Positions 53,358-63,321 are shown, counted from the first letter of the stretch. The stretch: 64,000 bases of DNA from Rhodobacteraceae bacterium EL129 (GCA_900313005.1 ONZJ01000002.1:2248996-2312995), one strand, 5' to 3'. A program made the numbers and translations. Notes: generated by a model not told the origin, from the letters alone.

Positions 53358-55774
53358 TGACGACCCATTTTCAAGTCGCCATCATCGGGGGCGGCGCGGT
53401 TGGTGCTGCAATCCTCTATCACCTGGCCGAAGCAGGGATAACAAACGCCGTCCTGATCGAAAAAAATGAACTGACGGCGGGGTCTACGTGGCATGCCGCA
53501 GGAAACATACCGACCTATGCAAATTCCTGGCTCGGTATGCGGGCAGGTAACTATGCGTGGCAGCTATACAAAGAATTGGCCCAAGACCCCGAAGCGCCGA
53601 TTACTTATCGGCACACGCAGGCCATCTGGCCCGCGCATACGCCCGAACGCATGCAGCTGTTTCAGCACCTCTGTGGTGTCTCAAGGTCAGCGGGGTTTGA
53701 CCTGGCAATGTTGTCCCCGTCCGAGATCGAAGCGATGCACCCCTATTGGCACGCGGGTGATACGGTTTTGGGCGGTATCCACGATCCTTATGAAGGCGAC
53801 ATCGACCCGAGCCAACTGACACAAGCCCTGGCGAAACATGCGCGCGCCAAGGGCGCTCAGGTGAAACGGTTCACGCGGGTGACGGGGTTAAACCAGCGTA
53901 CATCGGGGGAATGGGATATCACCACATCCGAAGGTGATATCGTTGCTGGCACCGTGATCAACGCCGCCGGGTCGAGTGGTGCGGCGATTGCTGCAATGGC
54001 CGGTTTGCATGTGCCGGTTGTGACTCTGGAACATCAGTACATGGTCACCAGCCCGCTGGCCGAACTGGAGGATAACTCAGAAATCTTCCCGCTGATCCGT
54101 GACCCGGATATCCGCTTCTATCTGCGCCGTGAACGCAATGCATTGCTGATCGGCTCTTACGCCCATGAGGGACGACCTGTCTGGCAAGACGGTGTCCCTC
54201 AGGATTTTGACCATCAGCTTTTCGCCGATGACATTGATGGCATGATGGCGGTGTTCGAGGCTGCCTCGGCACATGTCCCGATACTGGCCGAAGCAGGTGC
54301 ACAGCGCTTTGTGAACGGGCCGATACCCTATGCACCCGATGCGCTGCCTTTGGTGGGTTCGGCAGGCGGTGTTAAGAACTTTTATCATGCGACGGGTGTA
54401 CAGATTGGCATCACGCATTCGGCAGCGATTGGTAAGGCGATGGCGGAATGGTTGACCGCGGGTGAAACCGAATGGGACCTGTCGGCCTGGGATCCACGCA
54501 GGTTTGGGGAATGGGCCGGCGCTGACTATGCGGCCGCCCGCGCGTCCGAGCATTATGACCTGCAATATGCCATTCCCTACCCACATCGCCTGATGAAGTC
54601 TGGACGACCTGTTCAGAAAACACCTCTGTACGACGAACTTCTGGTTCAGGGCGCCGTCATGGGGCAAATCGGCGGATGGGAACGTGCGTTCTGGTTCAAA
54701 CGAACCGGATCGGAGGATGAAACCGCTCTCAGCTTTGATTTTGAGCCGTGGCACGACGCCGTGCGCCAAGAATGTGAAACTATACGCGATGCGGTTGGCA
54801 TCATGGATCACGGAGGGTTCACCAAATACACCCTAGCCGGCCCTGAGGCTGCATACGCGTTGAGCCGTGTGGTGTGTGGAGGCTTGCCCGCGAATGGTCG
54901 TGTGCGCTTGTCCTATCTGCTGACACCAAACGGGCGCATCCATTCAGAAACGACCGTCGCACGGTTGTTGCAGGATCAGTTTTTGTTGTGCGGACCGACG
55001 CTGGCTGTTGATCGAGATTACGACTGGATTGCGGATCAAATCAGCCAAACCGATGCTCAACTCAGCAAGGGATATGACCACGATGGCGCTTTGCTGGTGA
55101 TGGGGCCAAACGCGCGCGCGGTGCTTCAGACGCTGACATCTGCCGATCTCAGTGCCCAAAGTGCGCCCTGGATGAGCGTGACCAAAATCGAAATTGCAGG
55201 CATTCCGGTCACGGCCATGCGGGTCAGTTACGTCGGCGAATTGGGTTGGGAATTGCATGTCGCATCAGGCAATCTGACAGCGCTCTATCATGCGATTTGG
55301 CAGGCCGGGTCTGGCCATGGAATCTGCAACTTCGGATCATACGCCTTGAACGCGATGCGGATCGAAAAAGGCTATCACGGCTGGGGGGCTGATTTTGGAA
55401 CAGAATACACATTGTTTGATGCGGGCCTGTCAAAATTTGCCAACATGTCGAAAGGATCATTTACCGGGCGCGAGGCTGTTCAGGTTCAAAGCGACAAAGC
55501 CCCGGAATGGGAATTCATCGGTCTGCACATCGTGGATGGCGGGCCAGAGCCCTTGCCCTCGGATCCGATCCTTAAGGGCGGGCGGTTGATCGGGTATCTG
55601 ACGTCCGTTTCGATGGGATATCGCACCGGAAAACTACTGGCCCTGGGATATGTTCAAGCAGGAGCGCTTGAGATGGCAGAAGACTGTCAGGTGCAGGCTT
55701 TCGGCGTTGAGCGCAAGGCGGTGCGACATGCGCCACATGTCTATGATCCCGACAATACAAAACTGCGCAGCTAA
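53357..55774 (+). CDS. FAD/folate-dependent demethylating dehydrogenase (dimethylglycine/sarcosine dehydrogenase-like)
   Basis: 805 residues from ATG 53357, overlapping the racemase stop (TAATG); the frame open from 53177 overlaps that gene. N-terminal DAO domain with VAIIGGGAVGAAILYHLAEA and AGSTWHAAGNIP, whose His46 is where FAD is covalently bound in DMGDH; an FAO_M segment; then GCV_T (VGIMDHGGFTKYTLAGPEAA, LRIEKGYHGWGADF-like) and C-terminal barrel. Family members oxidise an N-methyl group and give the one-carbon unit to tetrahydrofolate. Together with MttB it suggests stepwise demethylation. Confidence 0.9.
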   Translation: MTTHFQVAIIGGGAVGAAILYHLAEAGITNAVLIEKNELTAGSTWHAAGNIPTYANSWLGMRAGNYAWQLYKELAQDPEAPITYRHTQAIWPAHTPERMQLFQHLCGVSRSAGFDLAMLSPSEIEAMHPYWHAGDTVLGGIHDPYEGDIDPSQLTQALAKHARAKGAQVKRFTRVTGLNQRTSGEWDITTSEGDIVAGTVINAAGSSGAAIAAMAGLHVPVVTLEHQYMVTSPLAELEDNSEIFPLIRDPDIRFYLRRERNALLIGSYAHEGRPVWQDGVPQDFDHQLFADDIDGMMAVFEAASAHVPILAEAGAQRFVNGPIPYAPDALPLVGSAGGVKNFYHATGVQIGITHSAAIGKAMAEWLTAGETEWDLSAWDPRRFGEWAGADYAAARASEHYDLQYAIPYPHRLMKSGRPVQKTPLYDELLVQGAVMGQIGGWERAFWFKRTGSEDETALSFDFEPWHDAVRQECETIRDAVGIMDHGGFTKYTLAGPEAAYALSRVVCGGLPANGRVRLSYLLTPNGRIHSETTVARLLQDQFLLCGPTLAVDRDYDWIADQISQTDAQLSKGYDHDGALLVMGPNARAVLQTLTSADLSAQSAPWMSVTKIEIAGIPVTAMRVSYVGELGWELHVASGNLTALYHAIWQAGSGHGICNFGSYALNAMRIEKGYHGWGADFGTEYTLFDAGLSKFANMSKGSFTGREAVQVQSDKAPEWEFIGLHIVDGGPEPLPSDPILKGGRLIGYLTSVSMGYRTGKLLALGYVQAGALEMAEDCQVQAFGVERKAVRHAPHVYDPDNTKLRS

Positions 55775-55780
55775 GTAGGG

Positions 55781-56704
55781 TTATCCAAATCCTCCATTCA
55801 CCTGCGACCATGCCGCAAGGGCTGCGCTCACCCGTGCAACAGGGCCAGTTTCACGATCTTCCGATCGCATCACAGCTTGCCAGGGCACCTCGATGCCGCC
55901 CTTCCCTACGCGTGCGCTGACAATACGCCCAGACTCGATAGCAGGGCGCACCGCCCATCCGGCAAGCACGCTGGTGCCTTGCCCCGCTGCGACCAATTCC
56001 ACGATGGCTTCTGGCAGTTCGACCGTCGCTGTCCAGCGTGGGTAGCGGCCCGAGGGTCGAAACAGCCGCGCAAATTCGCGGTCGGGTTCGGGCGTCTTTG
56101 TGTAGGTGATGTAATCTTCGCCTTCGATATCGGCCCCTTCGATAAAGGCCCTGCCTGCTAACCGATGATCGGGCGGCATGATGAACAGCAACTCGTCTCT
56201 GAACAAAAACACCTGATGCGTGCCCAGTGGCGCGGCATCTCCAGAGACAACAGTCAAATCCACATTTCGATTGGCCAAGGCCTGTAACGGCTCGTGCCCG
56301 GCGCTCGCCATAACCTGCAGATCAACTCCGGGGAGGTGATCGCGCAGATAACTCGTAAAGCTCGGCAACCAATGATACGAGCTGTAGGCCTCCACCGCGA
56401 TCCGCACCACATGCTCGGCGCCCCGGTCCATGCGCCGCACATCTTCTTCGACACGGTCCATTTCAGACAGTACACGCTCGGCCATCTCGGCCAGATAATC
56501 GGCAGCAGGCGTCATGCGCAGCCGTTTATGAATGCGCGTAAACAGCACCACATCCAACCGACGCTCAGCCTCCTTAATGCGGTGGGATAGGGCCGAAGGC
56601 GTCACTCCCAATGCCTCGGCCGCATCCGTGACACGACCATGCTGGGCGATGGCACAGATCATTTTAAGGTGGCGTAGTTCCAGCAAAGGGCCTTCGGGCA
56701 TCAT
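55781..56704 (-). CDS. LysR family regulator, divergent from the aminotransferase
   Basis: 307 residues. HTH: LLELRHLKMICAIAQHGRVT, DAAEALGVTPSALSHRIKEA, ERRLDVVLFTRIHKRLRMTP. The layout is MetR-like, and effector contact residues are typical. Convergent with the dehydrogenase operon by 6 bases and divergent from the aminotransferase (97-base gap with TTGCCTAATTTTCTTAATTGC-like A/T-rich symmetry). A role in control of the whole catabolic block is inferred. Confidence 0.88.
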   Translation of the reverse strand: MMPEGPLLELRHLKMICAIAQHGRVTDAAEALGVTPSALSHRIKEAERRLDVVLFTRIHKRLRMTPAADYLAEMAERVLSEMDRVEEDVRRMDRGAEHVVRIAVEAYSSYHWLPSFTSYLRDHLPGVDLQVMASAGHEPLQALANRNVDLTVVSGDAAPLGTHQVFLFRDELLFIMPPDHRLAGRAFIEGADIEGEDYITYTKTPEPDREFARLFRPSGRYPRWTATVELPEAIVELVAAGQGTSVLAGWAVRPAIESGRIVSARVGKGGIEVPWQAVMRSEDRETGPVARVSAALAAWSQVNGGFG

Positions 56705-56801
56705 ACACCTGAATCATTTTCACAAGATTGCCTAATTTTCTTAATTGCTTTTCACATAAGGTCAAGCCGATGCTTCAGGCACTGGTTGCAAGGGAAAGCA
56801 C

Positions 56802-58103
56802 ATGGTCCAATCCACGCATAGAAATTGGTGCGAACGCGCAAAATCGGTCCTGCCTGCGGGCGGGTTTGGAAACTATGATCCAGGCGTCGTCCTCAAGAAG
56901 GGTGAAGGCAGCCGAGTTTGGGATGAAGATGGCACAGAATACATCGACTATTTGATCGGCTCGGGTCCGATGTTGGTGGGCCACAATCATCCCGAGGTCA
57001 TGGAGGCCGTTCAAAAGCAGCTTACCGACGGCGTGACATTCTTTACCAACAATGCCGCCGGCATCGAGTTGGCCGAAGTGATATGCGATGCTATCCCCTG
57101 CGCCGATCAGCTGCGTTATGTCTCGACCGGGTCTGAGGCGGACATGTACGCCATGCGTCTGGCCCGTGCCCATACAGGGCGCGAATTGATTCTGAAATTC
57201 GAAGGCGGATATCATGGCATGTGCGGCGAAGCATTGATGAGCATGGCGCCACAAAATCTGGAAAACTTCCCCCAAGCTGTCCCCGATTCTGCAGGCATTC
57301 CTCAATCGACACGCGACGGGGTGCTGATCGCCCCTTTCAACGACGTCGCCGCGGCACAAAGCCTGATGGCTGAACATGCAGATCAGATTGCGGCGGTGAT
57401 CGTTGAGCCACTACAACGTTTGATCCCGCCTGAACCGGGATTTCTAGAGGCCCTGCGCGCAGAGACCAAACGGCACGGTATTGTGCTGATCTTTGACGAA
57501 GTCGTCACCGGGTTCCGCCTGGCCTACGGGGGCGGGCAAGAACACTATGGCGTCACCCCTGATCTGTGCACGCTCGGCAAGGTGATTGGTGGCGGATTTC
57601 CGATGGCTGCGATTGCGGGTACCGCCGACATCATGGCACATTTCGATGTGGATAAGGTCGGCCCAGACGGTTTCACCTTTCAGATAGGTACACTTAGCGG
57701 CAACCCCGTAGCTGCCGTGGCAGGTCTGAAAACCCTGGAAATTCTGCGCCGGGACGGCGTTTATGAGGCTTTGCGTCGTACTGGCACAAGCGTTATGGAC
57801 ATGCTTCGATCCGGGGCAGACCGGGCGGGCATCAAAGCCACGATTGTCGGTGATCCCGTGCTGTTTGATATCGTGTTCAAATCTGCACCAGTGCTGACCT
57901 ATCGCGATACCTTGGCGGCAAATACTGCCCACCAAAAAGCCTTCAACGCTGTTCTGAGGAAAGAAGGGATACTTAAAGCTCCGATGAAGTTTTATGCATC
58001 GCTTGCACATTCAGAGGCAGATCTGGAAGCGACGGAACGCGCAATCGACATTGCGTTCAGAATGTTGGGAACAATCCAAAACTCGCACGATCAGTCGCCA
58101 TGA
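56802..58103 (+). CDS. Class III aminotransferase (glutamate-1-semialdehyde aminomutase-like)
   Basis: 433 residues, PLP fold type I. FGNYDPGVVLKKGEGSRVWD, VSTGSEADMYAMRLARAHTG, FEGGYHGM, LIFDEVVTGFRLAYGGGQ and the Schiff-base Lys in CTLGKVIGGGFPMAAIAGT; then FQIGTLSGNPVAAVAGLKTL. Sequence is HemL-like but a catabolic operon and absence of haem genes argue for an omega-amino acid or beta-amino acid aminotransferase. Divergent from the LysR gene. Confidence 0.88.
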   Translation: MVQSTHRNWCERAKSVLPAGGFGNYDPGVVLKKGEGSRVWDEDGTEYIDYLIGSGPMLVGHNHPEVMEAVQKQLTDGVTFFTNNAAGIELAEVICDAIPCADQLRYVSTGSEADMYAMRLARAHTGRELILKFEGGYHGMCGEALMSMAPQNLENFPQAVPDSAGIPQSTRDGVLIAPFNDVAAAQSLMAEHADQIAAVIVEPLQRLIPPEPGFLEALRAETKRHGIVLIFDEVVTGFRLAYGGGQEHYGVTPDLCTLGKVIGGGFPMAAIAGTADIMAHFDVDKVGPDGFTFQIGTLSGNPVAAVAGLKTLEILRRDGVYEALRRTGTSVMDMLRSGADRAGIKATIVGDPVLFDIVFKSAPVLTYRDTLAANTAHQKAFNAVLRKEGILKAPMKFYASLAHSEADLEATERAIDIAFRMLGTIQNSHDQSP

Positions 58104-58366
58104 GGATGTCCCTTAGTCAACTTTTCCATTGAACTGATCGCAGTAGTTGCATGGGCCCAAATCGGCCTCCTCACCTTTCAGTTGGGCGGCGAAGCTTCTA
58201 CAAATCCAGCGGTATCTCGTATTGATCTTTAGATCGGCACAGGCCAGTTCACTTTCGCTACCAGCTTGAGGTGATGATTGCTCAGGATAGCACAACCAAA
58301 TCTACAGTCGGCGTTGGAAGCTTTGTCCAATGACCGGTTAGAGCTGATGCGCGGCGTCTTTTGCCA

Positions 58367-60073
58367 TTAATCTTTGTCCGGCAGCCCTGCTGCGCGCAAG
58401 TCACTCAGAAATTGTTCGGCTGCGTTTTGATTGCGGAATTTACCCGCGAGGCTGTGCCGCTGCATTTCAATTGTGTAGCCTGGTGCGTTTTCGAGCAATC
58501 TGGTTATCGCCTCTCGGGCCTCGGTGACACGGCCCAACCGAACCAGCAATGCAGCTTGTGTGCGGCGCGCCAGATTGGGCATATCAGCCATGCTTTGTAC
58601 GGCCTCAAGACCGGCTTCATACTCTCCAGCAAAGTAATGCGCCCAGGCCAGTGTCCACAGATACCAGTCCGGGTGATGAGGGTTTAGTCGGATCGCAGCC
58701 TGAATACGCGCGACGCCCTCGTTCACCCGGCCCAGATAGATCAGCGCTTCGGTAGAGTCGGCCAGAACACCGGCTGAACTGGGGTTGAGCGCAATGGATC
58801 TGTCATATTCAACAGCTGCCTGTTCGAGGTCGCCGCTCTGCATGATAGCATTGGCCAGAACCCAGTGTGCCAGTGAACTATCCGGATCCAGCGCGACAGC
58901 CTTCCGCGCAGCCCGAAAGGCCTGTTCCAGTGCATCCTCTTGCGGTCGATCCCCACACCATGCCCAACGGAAACAGTTGATGTGCACCCAAGCTATGCTG
59001 AAATATGCCTCCGAGTAGCCTTGGTCGATGGCCAGCGCCTTCTCAGAGAACTCTAGTGCCAGTTCATTTCCCTCTGGCGTGAATTTCAGCCGCTCGGCGC
59101 GTCCACGATTGACGAGATCGTAGGCCTCCAGGCTTTCTGTAGGTCGGCGCAGCAGGCGATTGTATTCGGCTTGATTGACGTTTTCCTCAAGGGTGGCGGC
59201 GATAGTGCGGGTGATGTCTGCCTGCAATTCAAACATTTCCACCAGATCACGATCGTAGGTTTCGACCCAGATCGTATTCCCAGCCTTAGCATCGACAAGC
59301 TGCGCCGTTACCCGCAATTGGTCACCGGCTTTTTGCTGGGTGCCTTCCAGAACGTATCGAACACCAAGCTCACGGGCGACCTGGCGCACATCCGCACTCT
59401 TGTCCCGGTAGTGGAAGCTTGAATTCTTGGCGATGACAAAGAAATCGGGAAAGTGCGACAGTCTGGTGATGATTTCTGAGCTGATCGCGTCGCTCAAGTA
59501 TCCCTTGTCTGTACCCTGGCTTTGATCGTCAAACGCGAGGACGGCAATTGAGGGTTTTTCCGGCAAAGGAAAGTTCGCCGTCGCCGGGTCTATCGGTTTG
59601 AAGTCAGTTTTGGTGGCCTGCCAGGTGAAGAGACTGATGCCTGCCAGCACGATCAGGAGCAAAGGCAAGGACGATCCGAACTTGCGGCTGGTGGACTGGT
59701 TAGAAGGGCCGGTGCCGCGCTGCCCGTCACCCGTTATTGGGACCGCATCTAGTTTGTAGCCCTTCTTGGGCAAAGTTTGCACGATCTTATGCTCTGTATC
59801 ATTGAGGGCGCGCCGGATATCGGCAACGCATTGCACCAGACTGTCATCCGTTACGAAAGTGTCTGGCCAGATGTTCTCGATTAGATCCGTCTTTGAAACC
59901 GGTTCACCGTTGCGGCGCACCAGATAGGTCAGAATGTCGGTGCTCTGATTGCGCAAATGGACAGCATTTCCGTCTTCATCCTTTAACTCTTTGGTTTTCA
60001 TAGAAAACGTGAACGGGCCAAGTCGGAAATCCTCGGCAGATTTCGTGTGTTCTTCGTCGTTATCTCGGGACAT
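58367..60073 (-). CDS. Winged-helix one-component regulator with TPR domain (CadC-like membrane protein)
   Basis: 568 residues. OmpR/CadC-type wHTH (~18-110: LGPFTFSMKTKELKDEDGNA, LTYLVRRNGEPVSKTDLIEN, VQTLPKKGYKL), one membrane helix (~133-152, LPLLLIVLAGISLFTW), then an FlgO/adenylate-cyclase-associated domain (PSIAVLAFDDQSQGTDKGYL, TRLSHFPDFFVIAKNSSFHY) and TPRs (~330-540). DNA binding in the cytosol with a periplasmic sensor is inferred from this order. Confidence 0.88.
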   Translation of the reverse strand: MSRDNDEEHTKSAEDFRLGPFTFSMKTKELKDEDGNAVHLRNQSTDILTYLVRRNGEPVSKTDLIENIWPDTFVTDDSLVQCVADIRRALNDTEHKIVQTLPKKGYKLDAVPITGDGQRGTGPSNQSTSRKFGSSLPLLLIVLAGISLFTWQATKTDFKPIDPATANFPLPEKPSIAVLAFDDQSQGTDKGYLSDAISSEIITRLSHFPDFFVIAKNSSFHYRDKSADVRQVARELGVRYVLEGTQQKAGDQLRVTAQLVDAKAGNTIWVETYDRDLVEMFELQADITRTIAATLEENVNQAEYNRLLRRPTESLEAYDLVNRGRAERLKFTPEGNELALEFSEKALAIDQGYSEAYFSIAWVHINCFRWAWCGDRPQEDALEQAFRAARKAVALDPDSSLAHWVLANAIMQSGDLEQAAVEYDRSIALNPSSAGVLADSTEALIYLGRVNEGVARIQAAIRLNPHHPDWYLWTLAWAHYFAGEYEAGLEAVQSMADMPNLARRTQAALLVRLGRVTEAREAITRLLENAPGYTIEMQRHSLAGKFRNQNAAEQFLSDLRAAGLPDKD

Positions 60074-60192
60074 TTCAGCGGCCTCCGTGCGCTCCTCAAC
60101 ATGCGGGGGTGCAGTTGAGTTGGCAACTGAATTCGCATCACAGCCAGTGCCGCCCGCACACGGATCGCTTGTCCAACCGGGGAGAGTTTCAA

Positions 60193-60690
60193 ATGAATAT
60201 GGGTGTCTTTCTAGCGTTCACATTCTGTCTGAGTAATGCAGCCTTTGCTTCTGACAGGGACAACATCGGGGCTGTTCCAGCCAGGTTGATTTCAGAGCTG
60301 AACACATGGCTCGATACGGAAACTGAGTATCGAGAATGGGATAACCAGCCGCTGATCAAACTTATCGAGGCTGAACAAGCGGACAAGCTGCACGGTGTAG
60401 CAGATCGTTCGGGCGGTCGAATCCGCGGGCTTTACGATGCGGAGATCGAGACAATCTACCTGACAGAGCCATGGTCGCCCGACAATCCGCGTGACGTCGG
60501 CGTCTTGCTGCACGAACTGGTGCACCACAGGCAGAAAGAGCGACATTGGTATTGCGAGCAAGCGCAGGAATGGCGGGCCTACCAAATTCAGGCGCAATGG
60601 TTAGCGGAACGTAACATCGCAGATGGCTTTTACTGGCCTGCAATTTTGCTCCAATCAAGTTGTGCGAAACGTGATGTCCATCCTGAGTAA
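60193..60690 (+). CDS. Secreted DUF6647-like protein with HELVHH motif
   Basis: 165 residues from ATG 60193 (GGAG at 60181-60184); a signal peptide MNMGVFLAFTFCLSNAAFAS follows at once, whereas the longer frame from 60109 places it inside. Mature part: AGLYDAEIETIYL-like (here GLYDAEIETIYLTEPWSPDN), then VLLHELVHHRQKERHWYCEQ and QEWRAYQIQAQWLAER. HELVHH resembles the HExxH zinc site of proteases, with a possible Glu ligand in AQEWRAY. Divergent from the regulator at 58367. Confidence 0.75.
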   Translation: MNMGVFLAFTFCLSNAAFASDRDNIGAVPARLISELNTWLDTETEYREWDNQPLIKLIEAEQADKLHGVADRSGGRIRGLYDAEIETIYLTEPWSPDNPRDVGVLLHELVHHRQKERHWYCEQAQEWRAYQIQAQWLAERNIADGFYWPAILLQSSCAKRDVHPE

Positions 60691-60959
60691 ACCATGGACT
60701 GAAGCTCGCGCGCTAGAGCCGCCGGTTTTATGCCAATACTGCGCTACTCACGAACGTCAGGTTCAACAGATCGCGCCGCAGTGTTCGACCTTAAAGTTCA
60801 AGCTCCGATTTGGATCGCTCCCGAGACCGATATCAATCTCGTCATATCGAATTGATGGGCTGAATGTGATCTTCACGCAACGACAGACAGCTGGGATTAA
60901 TGCTATCAAACAGCTTTATGCAGTGGCGTTTCGGTCAACGAATGCCAACCGACAGCAAT
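60691..60959. other. Gap without recognisable feature
   Basis: Convergent intergenic space between the DUF6647-like and SH3 genes. No ORF, repeat or terminator stem that I can support. Confidence 0.5.
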
Positions 60960-61262
60960 TCAGATTTTGCGCAAATAGGCCCAAGAAACATACCCTTTTA
61001 GCCCACGTGCTCTTTGTAATGAAACACGGCACCAGCGGGTCCCACCTGTTTGCTGACAACTGTGAACCCGCACCACGGTTCCATTTGGCAAACCAACGAT
61101 GATGCTGAAACCTATTCCAGGGCCGCCACGCAATTTCAGCATGTCATCTTCGTCGACGCCATGCACTTCGTATCGCCCAAGCGATCCCGCTTCGGCAGGT
61201 TCTACCTTCCAAAAGGCTCCAAGAAAAATGACGATGAGCGTGAAAATGACGATGATGCGCAT
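60960..61262 (-). CDS. Small secreted SH3-domain protein
   Basis: 100 residues. Signal peptide or anchor MRIIVIFTLIVIFLGAFWKV, then a bacterial SH3 fold: DDMLKLRGGPGIGFSIIVGL, PNGTVVRVHSC, GTRWCRVSLQRARGLKGYVS WAYL. The RGGPG and GYVSWAYL segments are the standard SH3_3 markers. Such domains often bind cell-wall peptides. Cysteines at both sides suggest a disulfide. Confidence 0.85.
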   Translation of the reverse strand: MRIIVIFTLIVIFLGAFWKVEPAEAGSLGRYEVHGVDEDDMLKLRGGPGIGFSIIVGLPNGTVVRVHSCQQTGGTRWCRVSLQRARGLKGYVSWAYLRKI

Positions 61263-61629
61263 GGATGTCTCCAGATTATGTCTCGAAGTCTCATTTAGCC
61301 GTTCGAGTTGGCGAAAGAAACACGCTCATCTCAACGACCCTCAACGCAACTGACACCAGGGTGTTTTTTGGCCGACCCATTTGGTGGATATTGCTTTTAC
61401 AAGGGAAACCGGACAGTCGCTCAAGGGGCCTTTTGGGATGACCGGCGTGGGCCGTTTCATCCGAATGCTGTTTTTGCATCATAAACCCACCTGCCAAAAC
61501 CAAGCTAACTTTGCCACAGTCTAAGGGGACAAGACAGGCCTGTGATTGAGACGCCGTGTTCGCAGACTTGCCCTTCAAGCATATCAGCGGTGATGTCGGT
61601 CGCATCGACCACACCGTGCCGGATCGACA
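61263..61629. other. Gap between SH3 gene and cyclase gene
   Basis: 367 bases. A 107-codon frame exists on the minus strand (61291-61614) but has no ribosome site and unconvincing composition. I see no named feature; a degraded gene or mobile-element remnant cannot be excluded. Confidence 0.4.
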
Positions 61630-63321
61630 TCAATCTGAAGATGGCAAGCCCATTGCGCGCTTGACGCAATAGACAGCAACCGGCTGGCTCAGCCCCCTGA
61701 CATCCACGTTACGACGCGCCATGCTTTCGCCAGCAGGGAGGCCCGACGCTTTGAGTGTTTCATTTGAGACGACGATCTGCACGTCAAGCTGCTTGGTGAG
61801 CCCTTCCAGTCGGCTTGCCGTGTTCACCGTTTCACCAAGCGCTGTGATCCGTGCGGCGGCACCGGTTCTGTGCCCTGCCCCGATGCGCCCCAGTACCACG
61901 GGACCAGTGTTCAATCCGATCCCGATCTGAAGGGGCGCTGGAAGCTCATCGCGCAAGCTTTGATTAAGCCCGTCAAGAACACCGCCCATCGCCCGCGCCG
62001 CCTTGATCGCGCTTCTTGCGCTGTCTTGCACCGACGATTCCATTCCGAAGATCGCCATGATCCCGTCGCCCATGAACTTGTCGACATAACCATCCGAATC
62101 CTGAATGGCCTCAGCCATCCGACCGAGGAATTGGTTCAGCAGGAATACCACGTCATAGGACAGCTTGCCCTCGGACATCTTGGTGAACCCGCGCAGATCG
62201 CAAAACAGAATCGTCGCCTCCCGCTCGACGCCCCAGTGGTACTGATCAATCGCGACCCCACGCGACGCATCGATATTGCCCGGCAAAAGCGTCGAGATGG
62301 ACAGATTGGCGGTCGGGCGCAGCTGGCAGGCCAGCCGGACATTTGCGGGGGCTGCAACACGCTTCAGCACCTGGCTTTCACTTTCTGACGGCGGCGGCAG
62401 GGCCTCAAGCCCATCGACCACCCGAATTCGGCAGGTGGAACATCGCGCCCGACCGCCGCACACCGAAGCATGCGGGATCCGGTTGATACGACTGATATCC
62501 AGCACCGAAAGTCCCCGGGGGGCCCGGACGGTGGGGCCATTGGCATAACTGACGACCACACCTCTGGACACCCGCTGGCTGAGCAACAACAGCAGCCATA
62601 TCCCCAAGGCCCCCGCGAGGATGGCATAGTAAACGGTGTTCATCGTCTGGAGTGTCGACACGAATGTCCCATATTGCTCTGCCGAAAACGGGTTGGCATA
62701 GCTCGATTGCAATGTGCTCAGCCGACCTGCCGCGACATAGCCTGCATAGGCCAACGCCGGGATTGCAACCGAGAGGCCGTTCCAAAGCCAGAGCGTGCGG
62801 CGATACCAGGGACGCACAATCAGCCAGTGATGGATCCCGATGCAGCCGTGCACCCAAACAAGCGCCATCAGAATAGCCTGAGACTGCGCTTCGTTCGGCC
62901 ACATGGCCCACAGCGCATAGTCATAGTCGGCTGTGACACCAAACATCTCTTGAATGCCACGCGTGCCCAGCACATGACGGATCAGGAAAATTGGAATGAG
63001 AAGCCCAAAGGTCAGCTGAATGATATCTCGCCACCTCAGCCGCCAGGTGCGTGTTCCCATGAATTTCGCGATGCCCAGCACGAAATGAACCACAGCGGCC
63101 GAAATCAGCAGAGCGGTCCCCAGAGTGCTTTGTGTGATCCACACCCTGACGTCCCGCGTCGCTTGCATGGCGTCGACCGAAACCAAACCCAGACTGTGAT
63201 TTATGAAATGGGTTACAGCAAAGGTGAACAGGATCAGACCCGACGCAATGCGCAGCTGCGGCACACTGAAAAATCGCATTTTCGCCGGGTCGGAAGTCGG
63301 CTGGTCCGGAGTGTCCACCAT
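61630..63321 (-). CDS. Membrane adenylate/guanylate cyclase with 2Fe-2S ferredoxin domain
   Basis: 563 residues from MVDTPDQPTSDPAKMRFFSV (AGAGAGA upstream; a longer frame to 63390 is less likely). Six or more membrane helices occupy ~20-255. A ferredoxin domain (~265-350) has CGGRARCSTCRIRVVDG and the fourth ligand in RLACQLRP. A class III cyclase domain follows: EATILFCDLRGFTKMSEG, DGYVDKFMGDGIMAIFGMES, QIGIGLNTGPVVLGRIGA and ALGETVNTASRLEGL. The layout suggests that redox state at an iron-sulfur cluster controls cAMP or cGMP synthesis. Substrate choice cannot be fixed by eye. Confidence 0.9.
   Translation of the reverse strand: MVDTPDQPTSDPAKMRFFSVPQLRIASGLILFTFAVTHFINHSLGLVSVDAMQATRDVRVWITQSTLGTALLISAAVVHFVLGIAKFMGTRTWRLRWRDIIQLTFGLLIPIFLIRHVLGTRGIQEMFGVTADYDYALWAMWPNEAQSQAILMALVWVHGCIGIHHWLIVRPWYRRTLWLWNGLSVAIPALAYAGYVAAGRLSTLQSSYANPFSAEQYGTFVSTLQTMNTVYYAILAGALGIWLLLLLSQRVSRGVVVSYANGPTVRAPRGLSVLDISRINRIPHASVCGGRARCSTCRIRVVDGLEALPPPSESESQVLKRVAAPANVRLACQLRPTANLSISTLLPGNIDASRGVAIDQYHWGVEREATILFCDLRGFTKMSEGKLSYDVVFLLNQFLGRMAEAIQDSDGYVDKFMGDGIMAIFGMESSVQDSARSAIKAARAMGGVLDGLNQSLRDELPAPLQIGIGLNTGPVVLGRIGAGHRTGAAARITALGETVNTASRLEGLTKQLDVQIVVSNETLKASGLPAGESMARRNVDVRGLSQPVAVYCVKRAMGLPSSD

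Noticed and set aside
56802..58103. HemL (glutamate-1-semialdehyde aminomutase of haem synthesis)
   Set aside because: Sequence is HemL-like, but alphaproteobacteria make ALA by the C4 pathway and the neighbours are catabolic.
58113..58295. 60-codon minus-strand frame with several cysteines between the aminotransferase and the wHTH-TPR gene
   Set aside because: TTG start without ribosome site; the cysteine pattern (GPCNYCDQF) is suggestive but not enough to call a gene.
61291..61614. 107-codon minus-strand frame upstream of the SH3 gene, considered as transposase remnant
   Set aside because: No transposase motif, no terminal repeats and no ribosome site.
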